Below are positions 1 to 8,131 of a stretch of 22,601 nt of DNA, piece after piece. Each line of letters opens with the position of its first letter. The stretch's first letter is position 1. The stretch lies in the NCBI GenBank assembly GCA_964611645.1, contig CAZTAO010000069.1, forward strand, positions 1 through 22,601, in the 5' to 3' direction. A program made the translations under genes and the position numbers. The notes beneath the pieces are model-generated. The model did no database searches and was not told where the DNA came from. It was given only the letters and a program-made list of their open reading frames with translations. The stretch comes from CAZTAO01 sp964611645 (lineage in GTDB: Bacteria > Armatimonadota > UBA5829).

Positions 1-1789
1 CCTTGACCGACTTCCAGTCTTCGAAGCTGGATTTCCTGGTGTAGCCAAGATCGATGCCGATGTTGCCGGGGTCAGCTTTGAAGAACCATTCGGTCGGCAG
101 GGCGGCAACGCGCCCAACCTCCGCGAAGCCATGTTTGATCATCTGAAGCCAGATGCCCAGCCGCAGCGCAACAACCCGGGCCTGCATGTCTTCGTTACCC
201 GCAACCTTCTCCGCGTTTGCCAGGTACGTATTGCACTTGGTCAGAAACGCCGGGTCGGTGGCTCCTCCGGAGTCGAAAGCCGGGTCAACACCCTGATCCT
301 TGGTGTATTCAAAGAACCGACGGATGTCTGTGGCAGCAAGCCCGTGGTACGCGTTGATATACTCCTTGGTTATCGTCTTGCCGTTGGAGTCCGGTCGCCA
401 GAGGCACTGTGCAAGCAGGTAGTTGCGGAAGTCACACTGGTCGGTGCCTCTGCTCTGCTGTGTCTGCGCGTACATTCCCTTGGCCCCGTCCCGCACTATG
501 GACAATGTGTTGGAGTCGATGAGGGTCAGGTTGGGCGTGGTCAGCATGTAGTCGTCAAGGTTCGCAAGAGTGTTCCACACATAGACTCGGCCGGATGCCT
601 TGGACCAGTCGGTGAGCTTGGTGAACCATGCCCGATTCACGTCCACCCGCTGATTCTCCACCGAATACCGGTAATCGAAAGCGGTCTTGAGGCGAATGAT
701 CACGCTGGTGGCCGGTTTGGTTACCTTGGGCACATCTATGCCGTCGGAAATGGTGGTCTCGACCGTGACCTCCGGGGCCAGCAGAGTGAGCATTTCAGAC
801 ATCGCGTTAACGAAGCGAATCAGTGTCCCGCCCTGAGCTACGCCCTCTTCCTGGTTGATGGCGGCGCACTTGTCGCACGTGCAGAAGTTTGTGCTGTCGT
901 TGGGCGAGACCGATACTACCATAGAGCTGAACGGGTTCGTGTTCCTCTTGGCGTATTCCACCCATTCCTTCACTCGCGCCACGGCAATCTTCAGGACCTC
1001 GGGATTGCTGAGGCAAAGCTGGGTCGGGTGGCCATTGAGCGACTTGACCCGCTTGCCGCCGATGTATGAGAAATACTCCGGGTGGGCGTCAAAGTAATCG
1101 CGCACGGGCACCAGATGGTCGAAAGTATACTCCGATGCCGGCCCGATCCACTTCAATCCGCCGAATAGCGGCTCGTATGGGACAGTTCCGTCGGTGGTAT
1201 TCAGACGCAGGCGGAGGGCGTAGAGTGGGTCGGTCACGCTGACGTTTCTCCACTGAAGCGGAGGGTCGTACACTCGCGATTTCACCACCACCTGGAAGGG
1301 ATCTTTCTTGGGCAGATATGTGAAGTTCGGCGAGTAGAACCGCACGCCTACTTCCTGCTCCAGGAAGTCATACACACCATATAGCGTCGCCCTCGGGATG
1401 ACACCAAGGATGAAGACCTTGTCACCCTCGCGGAACACGGTAAAGCCTTCCTTGCTGGTTGGCTGCAGCTCCGGAGGCACATCACGCAGAGACTTGCGGT
1501 TGGTTGCGCCGACCACAATCTCCTGCGGTATGGGTTGAACGCTATCCGGAATCACCGCGATGTCCGCGCCCGCTGCGTTCGAGAGGAACTGTGCCAGCTC
1601 CTTTGCGGCGAAGGCTTCCGCGGGGTTAGCGTTTGCCGACACGACAACAACGTAGGCTGTCCCCCGGTGGGCGGCAAGCGTAATAAACCGCTGCTCTCTG
1701 GCTGCATGGGCAGAGCTGCAAAGACACACGAACGCAGCCAGCAGCAACGCCAAACGCAGCCAGCGGCATATCAGACGGCTGGATACCAT
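1..1789 (-). CDS. Secreted DUF4838 / GH67-N-like carbohydrate-active protein (3' end outside window)
   Basis: The frame is open from an ATG at 1789 to the window edge, giving 596 visible residues, so the C-terminus is missing. A GGGAGG ribosome site lies about 9 nt upstream. Residues 1-30 form a signal peptide: basic start, hydrophobic LRLALLLAAFVCLC, then an AHA-A cleavage region. Residues ~35-165 resemble the N-terminal domain of alpha-glucuronidases (AAKELAQFL, then VVGATNRKS, then TLYGVYDFLEQEVGVRFY). The middle carries the DUF4838 hallmark CTCDKCAAINQEEG near residue 303 and WNTLANLDDYMLTTPNL near 405. The family is common in polysaccharide degraders; activity is predicted but largely untested. 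It follows the yhcH-like gene by 55 nt and is probably co-transcribed. Family call fairly sure; substrate unknown. Confidence 0.85.
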   Translation of the reverse strand, partial: MVSSRLICRWLRLALLLAAFVCLCSSAHAAREQRFITLAAHRGTAYVVVVSANANPAEAFAAKELAQFLSNAAGADIAVIPDSVQPIPQEIVVGATNRKSLRDVPPELQPTSKEGFTVFREGDKVFILGVIPRATLYGVYDFLEQEVGVRFYSPNFTYLPKKDPFQVVVKSRVYDPPLQWRNVSVTDPLYALRLRLNTTDGTVPYEPLFGGLKWIGPASEYTFDHLVPVRDYFDAHPEYFSYIGGKRVKSLNGHPTQLCLSNPEVLKIAVARVKEWVEYAKRNTNPFSSMVVSVSPNDSTNFCTCDKCAAINQEEGVAQGGTLIRFVNAMSEMLTLLAPEVTVETTISDGIDVPKVTKPATSVIIRLKTAFDYRYSVENQRVDVNRAWFTKLTDWSKASGRVYVWNTLANLDDYMLTTPNLTLIDSNTLSIVRDGAKGMYAQTQQSRGTDQCDFRNYLLAQCLWRPDSNGKTITKEYINAYHGLAATDIRRFFEYTKDQGVDPAFDSGGATDPAFLTKCNTYLANAEKVAGNEDMQARVVALRLGIWLQMIKHGFAEVGRVAALPTEWFFKADPGNIGIDLGYTRKSSFEDWKSVK

Positions 1790-1844
1790 AGTGGATGACC
1801 TCCCGTATATAGCGGACAATTCTCTGTCTATAGTCGGCGGGAAA

Positions 1845-2300
1845 CTACGAGCCGACCGGAATCTTCACCACAGCCTTGAACATAGCCTTGCTGCAGCAGC
1901 AGGCGTTGACAGACGGCCTGTGGGCATCCTGAGGCATGAATATCGCGAAAACACCCTTGCCCAGAGTTACCCAGTCGCCTTCGCCTGCCAGAAACTGCGC
2001 GTCGCCTTCAGGGTCATATTCCGTGGTAGGTGTGAGCGTGGAGGTTTCCGCGTACTCGATCTTCTCAGCGCCGTCGAGGCAAAGCTGGATGTCGATGTAC
2101 TTCCGATGAGCCTCGTACTTGCACTCTTCAGCGGGCTTGGTGTCGTATCGCATGAGCATGAAGTATAGACCGTTGTCCAACTCGTGCCTGCCAAGCTCCA
2201 CTTTGCTGAAATCCGCGGTCTCCAGGAACTTGAGACCGGCTTCGATGCCCTTGCTCACACCGTGATAAAGGCTTGCGTTTTTGAGCGTGTCGATAATCAA
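1845..2300 (-). CDS. YhcH/YjgK/YiaL (DUF386) family sugar-related protein
   Basis: This 151-residue protein matches the DUF386 cupin-like family (YhcH/NanQ, YiaL, EbgC) in length and landmarks: GRHELDNGLYFMLMRYDTKP near residue 37, the EAHRKYIDIQLCLDGAE block near 63-79, EYDPEGDAQF near 94, and FAIFMPQDAHRPSV near 117. Characterised members open or epimerise sugars, such as N-acetylneuraminate anomers, or accompany beta-galactosidase. The start is a TTG at 2300, backed by AAGGAG 8 nt upstream. A TATAAT lies at 2338-2343 on the same strand. The secreted DUF4838 gene follows 55 nt downstream, suggesting a small carbohydrate-use operon. The exact sugar cannot be told from sequence. Confidence 0.88.
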   Translation of the reverse strand: MIIDTLKNASLYHGVSKGIEAGLKFLETADFSKVELGRHELDNGLYFMLMRYDTKPAEECKYEAHRKYIDIQLCLDGAEKIEYAETSTLTPTTEYDPEGDAQFLAGEGDWVTLGKGVFAIFMPQDAHRPSVNACCCSKAMFKAVVKIPVGS

Positions 2301-2337
2301 CGTGGGGTCTCCTTGCTTCAGTAGAAGTTACTCGACA

Positions 2338-2343
2338 ATTATA
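2338..2343 (-). promoter_or_regulatory. -10 box of probable promoter for yhcH-like/DUF4838 genes
   Basis: An exact TATAAT lies on the minus strand 38 nt before the TTG start at 2300. The -35 region, 17 nt further upstream, reads CTGAAG and is poor. The spacer contains a run of nine G (2349-2357). No other promoter-like match was seen in this gap. Confidence 0.45.
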
Positions 2344-2383
2344 CCACACCCCCCCCCAAACTTCAGGCCGGGAGCACTAAGAC

Positions 2384-2554
2384 GGAATTGACATGGATAT
2401 ACAGGATGAACAGGATGGGAATGGGGTAAATACGAGCTTGGCAGCCAGGTGTAGTATTGTGCGGTTCTCAAACGGCCACTGCGTTCAGCATCGGACCAAA
2501 ATACTCTGTCATTGTGCTTAATCCTGAACATCCTGTAAATCCATGTGAAATTCC
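2384..2554. repeat. Inverted-repeat element, ~171 bp, 33/34-nt arms
   Basis: The left arm 2384-2416 and the reverse complement of 2521-2554 match over 33-34 nt with about four differences and one indel (shared core ACATGGAT-TACAGGATG-CAGGAT). The ~104-nt interior holds a smaller inverted pair, AGTATT (2453-2458) and AATACT (2500-2505). The element contains no gene and fills most of the gap between the nuclease gene and the yhcH promoter. It resembles a non-autonomous dispersed repeat or a large hairpin. Copy number cannot be judged from one window. Confidence 0.65.
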
Positions 2555-2564
2555 CTTCCTGAGC

Positions 2565-3491
2565 CTAACGCGAGACCCTCTTTCCGCCCGGGCAGTGGCC
2601 TTGGAAGCGGCACCAGGCGCAGTTGCGGAGGTCTTCGCCTATGGGGAACCGGTCTATGTCCGCATGCCCGAAGGGCGGCTCCAGTTCGGCCAGTTGGTTG
2701 AAGCTGTCGATGGCCTCTTTCCGGACGCTGTCTATGTCCGATTGGGTGGGGGATAGCTCCTCTATGTTGAGCGTCGGCTGCAGGTAGGCCACTCTCAGCC
2801 GGGTCTCGAACGGGTCCCAGCCCCAGGCTGACTGCGCATACTGAGAATACAGCGTCAGTTGTCGAATCGACTGCTCGGTAGGCTGGCCGGATTTCCAGTC
2901 GATGATGGTGGGTTGGCCGATGGTGTGGGCGAAGTCGATGGTGGCGTAGACCTTGATGCCTTCGAGGTCGAAGTGGGGGAAGTCGTCGCTGTCCACAGTC
3001 TGCCACTTCGCCGGCTCGGATGTGATCTCAGCCCAAAGCTCCGACTCCAGCAAATTGGTAACGCTCGCCCAGGCCACCTCCCGCGCGTGCCGAATCCTGT
3101 TCTCCGGGTCGGGCATTTTGTAGTAGTGCTCCAGCAGATTGCAGATGCTCGCGGCTTTGCGACCAGGCGGCCTCCTATCCATCCTCCAAAGCTGTTTTGC
3201 GGACTCAATATACTTCTCCCGCAGAAGCTCAGTGATTCGCTCTTTGGCCCAATCAGAGTCGATCTCCCGCCCGTGCCGGACGGCATTCAGCGCCTCTGCG
3301 ATAACCATGTGCGTAACACTGCCGCCCAGCATAGTGACGGTGGTGATATTGCGCATCTCATACAACTCCCACCGAACCCGAGGGTCCTGCCCCCAGAACC
3401 GGTGGTAAAAGTAATGCCGGGCGCAATCATCAAAATGCTGCTTCCGAGAATAGGACCAACTAAGGTCGCTAGGCTGCCAGTTTTGGATCAA
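2565..3491 (-). CDS. PD-(D/E)XK superfamily nuclease, RecB/Cas4-like with probable Fe-S cluster
   Basis: The protein is about 308 residues from a TTG at 3491, chosen because a perfect GGAGG (3500-3504) lies 8 nt upstream. The frame also allows an in-frame TTG at 3506 with a weaker ribosome site. Early on, SYSRKQHFDDCARHYFYHRF is the typical N-terminal motif with one Cys. The nuclease core shows YATIDFA then IIDWKSGQ (the D...DxK motif) and the following QLTLYSQYA (QxxxY-type motif IV). The C-terminus has NCAWCRFQGHCPG, giving the one-plus-three cysteine layout of AddB/Cas4-type [4Fe-4S] nucleases. No cas or recBCD genes are adjacent, so the role (DNA repair or processing) is inferred from family only. 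Confidence 0.85.
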   Translation of the reverse strand: MIQNWQPSDLSWSYSRKQHFDDCARHYFYHRFWGQDPRVRWELYEMRNITTVTMLGGSVTHMVIAEALNAVRHGREIDSDWAKERITELLREKYIESAKQLWRMDRRPPGRKAASICNLLEHYYKMPDPENRIRHAREVAWASVTNLLESELWAEITSEPAKWQTVDSDDFPHFDLEGIKVYATIDFAHTIGQPTIIDWKSGQPTEQSIRQLTLYSQYAQSAWGWDPFETRLRVAYLQPTLNIEELSPTQSDIDSVRKEAIDSFNQLAELEPPFGHADIDRFPIGEDLRNCAWCRFQGHCPGGKRVSR

Positions 3492-3535
3492 TGGTGGAGC
3501 CTCCAACTAGTCCTGGAGTCGTAATGTATCGGGCG

Positions 3536-3577
3536 ATAAAGAAAGACCCGCAGCAGCTCGCAAAGAACTGCCACGGG
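3536..3577 (-). terminator. Hairpin with T-rich tail downstream of the exported-protein gene
   Basis: On the minus strand CCCG-TG-GCAG (3577-3568) pairs with CTGC-TG-CGGG (3556-3547), with an internal TG/TG loop and an 11-nt apical loop, followed by TCTTTCTTTAT. It lies about 127 nt past the stop at 3704 and before the nuclease start. The imperfect stem and interrupted T tract make it a moderate candidate. Confidence 0.55.
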
Positions 3578-3703
3578 CTTCCGTGACTACAATATAGTCA
3601 AAGCCTGACCTATGTGTCAAACTGTCCACCCGAGCTTAGCCTTGCTGGCGGCGCTTACACAGATGATGGATACCTAGTGCGCCGCAGACTTAATCCGAAC
3701 GGA

Positions 3704-4528
3704 CTACTCAGAATCGGACTCGAGATACGCGCTTAGGCCAACCATGTAGAACAACTCGTTGCCGGGATTGCCTTGTCCGATGCGCCATCCCCTGAAGCCC
3801 GCGGCTACGTCTATGGATATCGGTGATCCCCATTCAGGAACATCCTCTGTTGCTCTCGAACCCAAGTAGAACTTGTGGACGAGTGCGCCACCTATGAAGC
3901 TCTGCTGTTCGTCCGCACCGGAGCTGACAACAATGCCAAATCTGAATGGCGTCCTGGGGATTGTGAAGAGGGGCTGGGCGATTCCGTAGGACGGCTTGGA
4001 GTTTGCGCCAAATATGTAGGACAGAATGGGTGTAAATACCTGGCGAGGTGCGGGGACTATAGTAATCTGGCGGTCTTTCGGGGTCGCCTTCTCAGAGTGC
4101 AAGAACACTTCTAGCTTGCTGCGGCCCTTGCCCCACCTTACTACTTCGGTGTATTGCCCCCCTCGTCTCAACGACGTCTTGATGCCGTGCTCCCCGACCT
4201 TGAGGGTGACCGTTGTGCCCTCAGTTATCTTGGGGTCCAATATGAAGTAGAGTGGTGTTGCGCAGTCTACATTGATGCTGTCTACAAGGTATTCCTCCGC
4301 GAGATCTCCACCTCCGCGGGATGCTCGAAGAACGATCACATCCTTTCCATTGTCCTCTATCTTCTCGACCCCTACGTTAATGACCGCAGCCCGCGAGGGT
4401 ATTGAGGATTTCCCATCGGTGGGATCAGCAGTATCCGATAATGTAGCGAGCGTGAGAGCGGAAAACGAGGGAGTTGCTGCCAGGAACATGACCACGATGA
4501 GAACTCCAAGACCTAACAACCTGAACAT
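3704..4528 (-). CDS. Exported protein of unknown function
   Basis: I do not recognise this family. The ATG at 4528 is preferred over an in-frame TTG at 4546, because AAGGAG sits 7 nt before it and because it places the signal peptide at the N-terminus. The product is 274 residues. Residues 1-23 are a clear signal sequence (MFRLLGLGVLIVVMFLAATP, then SFSA). The mature part has two halves. Residues ~50-150 are mixed and charged. Residues ~160-270 have alternating Gly/aromatic-rich segments (FRFGIVVSSG, SFIGGALVHKFYLG, SIDVAAGFRGWRIG, ELFYMVGLSAYLE) that could be beta-hairpins of an outer-membrane or surface beta-structure. No cysteines suggest a lipoprotein anchor. It stands alone between two terminators. 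Confidence 0.7.
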   Translation of the reverse strand: MFRLLGLGVLIVVMFLAATPSFSALTLATLSDTADPTDGKSSIPSRAAVINVGVEKIEDNGKDVIVLRASRGGGDLAEEYLVDSINVDCATPLYFILDPKITEGTTVTLKVGEHGIKTSLRRGGQYTEVVRWGKGRSKLEVFLHSEKATPKDRQITIVPAPRQVFTPILSYIFGANSKPSYGIAQPLFTIPRTPFRFGIVVSSGADEQQSFIGGALVHKFYLGSRATEDVPEWGSPISIDVAAGFRGWRIGQGNPGNELFYMVGLSAYLESDSE

Positions 4529-4628
4529 TGTGCGTCTCCTTAGCAATTATGTATGCAGGACTCGTTCGATGGTCTGTTCTGGAGACTAGCCTTGGGGCTA
4601 ACAGAAGTCGACCAAGTGGAACCAGACC

Positions 4629-4672
4629 CACAAAACAAGGCCCGCAGAAGTCCGTTAGAACTACTGCGGGCC
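4629..4672 (-). terminator. Rho-independent terminator of the hydrogenase operon
   Basis: On the minus strand GGCCCGCAG (4672-4664) pairs perfectly with CTGCGGGCC (4647-4639), extended inward by an AGT/ACT pairing, and is followed by TTGTTTTGTG. It starts about 70 nt beyond the hydA1 stop at 4743 and closes the operon before the unknown exported gene. Confidence 0.85.
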
Positions 4673-4742
4673 TGCGTTGCGTAAAGTATATCCCACGTTT
4701 CTGTGGTTGTCAATAGGTTGTCGCGAGAAAAGTCACGAACGC

Positions 4743-6512
4743 CTATTCCGGCTTAACCTTACTTGCTTCTTCAGTCTTCGCGCCCGGCTTCCGGCTCCGC
4801 GGCGTATAGTGGGTGTGCAGGAGCTCGTGGCTCTTGTGGCTTAGTGGAGCGCCGAGGAACTCTTCGTAGAGCTTGGCGACGGCCGGGTTCTCGTGGGACT
4901 TCCGGATGGTCATTGCGGCGTCCTCGTCGTATATCGCAGCGGTGCGCTTCTTGCGGATCTCCTCGTTTGTCGGCTGTGGCTGACCGCCTCCACCGATGCA
5001 CCCGCCCGGGCAGCACATAATCTCGATGAAGTGGTAGTCCTTGAAAGTGCCATCCTTGATGCCGTCCAGCACTTGTCTTGCATTGGCCAGACCGTGAGCA
5101 ACCGCCGCCTTAACGGGCAGCCCGCCCACATCTACCGTCGCCGAACGCACGCCTTCTATGCCTCTCACAGCCTCGATGTTCACATTACCCAGCGTCTCGC
5201 CGGTGAGGATCTCGTAGGCTGTTCGCAGGGCGGCTTCCATAACTCCGCCGGTGTTGCCGAAGATTACCGCCGCGCCGGTGGACATCCCCAGCGGATCGTC
5301 GAACTCGCTGTCGGGAACCGTCGAGAGGTCGATTCCGGCCTCTTTCATCATTCCGGCAGCTTCCCGGGTGGTGAGGACATAATCCACATCCTGGTAGCCG
5401 CTGTCCGCCATCTCGGGCCGCTCGCACTCGAACTTCTTCGCAACGCACGGCATAATCGACACGCTGACTATGTTCTTCGGGTCGATCCCCATCTTCTGGG
5501 CGTAATAGGTCTTGGCCAGAGCGCCGAACATCTGCTGCGGGCTCTTGCACGAAGACACGTGCGGCAGAAGCTCGGGGTAGTAGTATTCGATAAACTTGAT
5601 CCAGCCAGGGGAGCACGAGGTTATCTGCGGGAGCACTCCGCCCTCTTTGATCCGCTGGATAAGCTCGCTGCCTTCTTCCATAATGGTGAGGTCGGCGGTG
5701 AAGTCGGTGTCCATAACGCGGTCGAAGCCCATCAGTTTGAGAGCCGTGACCATCTTCCCGGTCACCCGACTTCCAACCGGCATCCCGAACTCCTCGCCGA
5801 TCGCCGCACGAACCGCAGGCGCGGTCTGCACCACAACATGCTTTTCGGGGTCGTGGATGGCGTCCCAGATTTCGGCGGATGGGTCGTTGCCCTTCAGCGC
5901 GCCGGTGGGGCACCTGTTGATACACTGGCCGCAGTTCACACAGACTACGTCACTCAACTCATCGCCCATTCCAGGCACGATCAGGGTATCCCATCCACGC
6001 CTGCTGGCGTTGAGCGCCGCGACGCTCTGGATGTCTTCGCAGACGCGTGTGCATCTACCGCAGAGGATACACTTCCTCGGGTCGCGCAGGACCGACAGAC
6101 TGCTGACATCCTTCGCGTAGTCTTTCTTCTCACCCTCGAACGGAATCTCCGTAACGCCCAATTCCTTCGCCAGCGACTGAAGCTCGCACTTGCCGCTCCT
6201 GGAACACGTCAGGCACTCCTGCGGGTGGTTGGCCAGCAGCAGTTCTAGTATGACCCTGCGAGCGTTGCGGGTCTTGGCGTTGTGGGTGACCACTTCCATG
6301 CCTTCCGAAACGGGGTAGCAGCACGATGGCACCAGAGTCCTCTGACCCTTAACGTCCACCACGCAGATTCGGCACACGCCGTCCGGGAGGAGGTCGGAAT
6401 GGTAGCAGAGAGTTGGTATGTGTATACCTGCCTTGCGCGCCGCTTCCAGCACCGTGGAATCATCGCTGCAGGTGACCGTCTTGTTGTTGATCTTTAGAGT
6501 GACATCCGCCAT
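4743..6512 (-). CDS. hydA: [FeFe]-hydrogenase catalytic subunit HydA1 (HndD-like)
   Basis: This 589-residue soluble NAD(P)H-linked type [FeFe]-hydrogenase large subunit reversibly makes H2. The N-terminal plant-type [2Fe-2S] domain has C36, C47, C50 and C64/C65. The NuoG-type His-Cys cluster motif is HPQECLTC-C (residues 96-109). Two ferredoxin-type clusters are CILCGRC-C (148-158) and CVNCGQC-CP (191-202). H-cluster motifs are TSCSPGW (298-304), MPCVAKK (354-360) and IMCCPGGCIGGGGQP (498-512). The C-terminal small-subunit-like tail RKSHENPAVAKLYEEFLG is also present. In L1 the classical second Cys is Ser, as in HydA2. GGAGG lies 9 nt before the ATG. It is the last gene of the operon, 1 nt after hydB1. 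It is collinear with HydA2 to about residue 580. Confidence 0.96.
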   Translation of the reverse strand: MADVTLKINNKTVTCSDDSTVLEAARKAGIHIPTLCYHSDLLPDGVCRICVVDVKGQRTLVPSCCYPVSEGMEVVTHNAKTRNARRVILELLLANHPQECLTCSRSGKCELQSLAKELGVTEIPFEGEKKDYAKDVSSLSVLRDPRKCILCGRCTRVCEDIQSVAALNASRRGWDTLIVPGMGDELSDVVCVNCGQCINRCPTGALKGNDPSAEIWDAIHDPEKHVVVQTAPAVRAAIGEEFGMPVGSRVTGKMVTALKLMGFDRVMDTDFTADLTIMEEGSELIQRIKEGGVLPQITSCSPGWIKFIEYYYPELLPHVSSCKSPQQMFGALAKTYYAQKMGIDPKNIVSVSIMPCVAKKFECERPEMADSGYQDVDYVLTTREAAGMMKEAGIDLSTVPDSEFDDPLGMSTGAAVIFGNTGGVMEAALRTAYEILTGETLGNVNIEAVRGIEGVRSATVDVGGLPVKAAVAHGLANARQVLDGIKDGTFKDYHFIEIMCCPGGCIGGGGQPQPTNEEIRKKRTAAIYDEDAAMTIRKSHENPAVAKLYEEFLGAPLSHKSHELLHTHYTPRSRKPGAKTEEASKVKPE

Positions 6513-6513
6513 G

Positions 6514-8130
6514 CTATGCTACCTCCGCAGGTATTCGGTCCATTGCGCAGACTCCGGCGGGGCAGGTCTTGTCCCGCAGGTGCGCTATGAACTCAGCCTC
6601 AAACTCAGGCAGGCTGGAGTTGAATGCGACCGCCGCAAACTGCCCCAAGCCGCACTTGCTGGTGAGAGCAAGGGTGGTTCCCATCTGCTTGAGGATCTCC
6701 AGTTGGCTCTCGTCGCCTTCGCCCCTGGTCCATCTCTCAAACAGCTCCAGTATTCGCTTGGTTCCCTCGCGGCACGGCGAGCACTGTCCGCACGACTCGT
6801 GCTTGAAGAACTGAGCGATGTTGAGCATAATATCCACTATGCATTTGTCTTCGGAGAACACTATCAGCGCGCCTGCTCCCGGAGCCAGGTCCTCGGAGCA
6901 CAGCTTGCGGTCGAGGTCTTTCACTCCAACCACCACGCCCGACGGTCCGCCCATCAGCACTCCCTTGAGCTTCTTGCCGCCCTTGATACCACCAGCCATC
7001 GTGTAGATGATCTCGCGGAGGGTCGCGCCATAGGCTACTTCGTAGACGCCGGGGTAGACCACGTCTCCGCACGGGGAGAACACCTTGGTTCCCTTGGTCT
7101 TCTCGGTGCCGATGCCGCAGTACCAGTCAGCGCCGTTGGCAATGATCGGTGGGACAGCGGCCAGCGTCTCGACGTTGTTAATGACCGTCGGCTTGCCATC
7201 CAGGCCTTTGGTCGGCGGGAACGGCGGTTTCATCCGGGACTCACCGCGCTTGCCCTCCAGGCTCTCCAGAAGGGCAGTTTCCTCACCGCAGATATAGGCT
7301 CCTGCGCCCTTGAAAACTTCGATATCGAAGCTGAAGCCGGAGTCCATAATGTTCTCGCCCAGCAGCCCCATCGCCTTCGCATCGGCTATTGCTTTCTCTG
7401 TGTGAGATACCGACTGCAGATACTCACCTCGGATGTAGATGAACCCCTTGGATGCGCCTGCAGCGTATCCCGCGATTATCATTCCCTCGACAACCGAGTG
7501 AGGATCGCCTTCAAGTATCAGTCTGTCTTTGAAGTTTCCGGGCTCGCCTTCGTCGGCGTTGCACACGATGTACTTCTGCTCGCCGGGTGCCTTGGCTGTC
7601 AGTTCCCACTTGAGGCCGGTGGGGAATCCCGCTCCACCTCGGCCTTTGAGAGAAGACTTTTTCACTTCCTCATACACATCAGCCGGTTTCATAGAAGTCA
7701 GGGCCTTGCCCGTGGCTTCGTAACCGCCAACCGCTATGTACTCTTCAAGGCTGGTTGGGTCGATCATACCGACATTCTTCAGCACCACTCGCATCTCGCT
7801 GGAGCGTCCGGGGGTCGCGCCGCCGATAACGGCAGCGGTCGGCTCGGAGAAGATCAGCCGCTTGACCTGCCGCCCCTTGAGCAGATGCTCTTCGACAATC
7901 TCCGGCACGTCTTCCACGCTCACTCCGGCGTAGGTCAGGCCTTCCGGGTAGATGATCATAGCGGGAGTGCGGTTGTGGGTGCCGAGGTCTCCGGTTTCAA
8001 GGACCTTGATCTCTTTGTCCAGGCCGCGCCTGGCTATCTCGGCAATAAGGGCGTTCTTGACGGCTATTGCGCCGTTCAGGACCGCTGGAGTTCCGGTGTC
8101 AACTAACACATGCGCCCTGTAAATGGCCAT
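6514..8130 (-). CDS. hydB: NuoF-like NADH-binding hydrogenase subunit HydB1, reduced cofactor version
   Basis: The start is the ATG at 8130 (AAGGAGG 9 nt upstream, one base after the hydC1 stop), giving 538 residues. The N-terminal ~95 residues align with the thioredoxin-like [2Fe-2S] domain of HndC/HydB (ending EEHLLKGRQVKRL), but the cluster cysteines are gone: LVDTGTPAVLNG and TGDLGTHNRTP replace the usual Cys-containing loops. The FMN/NADH core is intact: GRGGAGFPTG (163-172), NADEGEPGNF (191-200) and CGEETALLESLEG (281-293). The [4Fe-4S] motif is ESCGQCSPC plus C493. It ends just after CPAGVC, so the C-terminal two-cluster ferredoxin domain of HndC-type proteins is absent. It probably passes NADH electrons via FMN and one cluster to HydA1. 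Confidence 0.94.
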   Translation of the reverse strand: MAIYRAHVLVDTGTPAVLNGAIAVKNALIAEIARRGLDKEIKVLETGDLGTHNRTPAMIIYPEGLTYAGVSVEDVPEIVEEHLLKGRQVKRLIFSEPTAAVIGGATPGRSSEMRVVLKNVGMIDPTSLEEYIAVGGYEATGKALTSMKPADVYEEVKKSSLKGRGGAGFPTGLKWELTAKAPGEQKYIVCNADEGEPGNFKDRLILEGDPHSVVEGMIIAGYAAGASKGFIYIRGEYLQSVSHTEKAIADAKAMGLLGENIMDSGFSFDIEVFKGAGAYICGEETALLESLEGKRGESRMKPPFPPTKGLDGKPTVINNVETLAAVPPIIANGADWYCGIGTEKTKGTKVFSPCGDVVYPGVYEVAYGATLREIIYTMAGGIKGGKKLKGVLMGGPSGVVVGVKDLDRKLCSEDLAPGAGALIVFSEDKCIVDIMLNIAQFFKHESCGQCSPCREGTKRILELFERWTRGEGDESQLEILKQMGTTLALTSKCGLGQFAAVAFNSSLPEFEAEFIAHLRDKTCPAGVCAMDRIPAEVA

Positions 8131-8131
8131 T

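Noticed and set aside
131..1069. Plus-strand open frame of 312 codons at the window start
   Set aside because: The minus strand has a longer uninterrupted frame (1-1789) with signal peptide, ribosome site and DUF4838 motifs.
2349..2357. Run of nine C/G as a possible phase-variation tract
   Set aside because: It lies in a promoter spacer and could in principle vary, but one sequence gives no sign of length variation. It may also be a sequencing artefact.
4893..6248. Long plus-strand open frame opposite hydA1
   Set aside because: It is antisense to a gene with complete H-cluster motifs and its product is low-complexity and unrecognisable.
6418..8106. Long plus-strand open frame (562 codons) opposite hydB1
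   Set aside because: It is a shadow of the GC-rich minus-strand gene. The minus frame has NuoF motifs and ribosome sites; the plus frame gives no recognisable domain.
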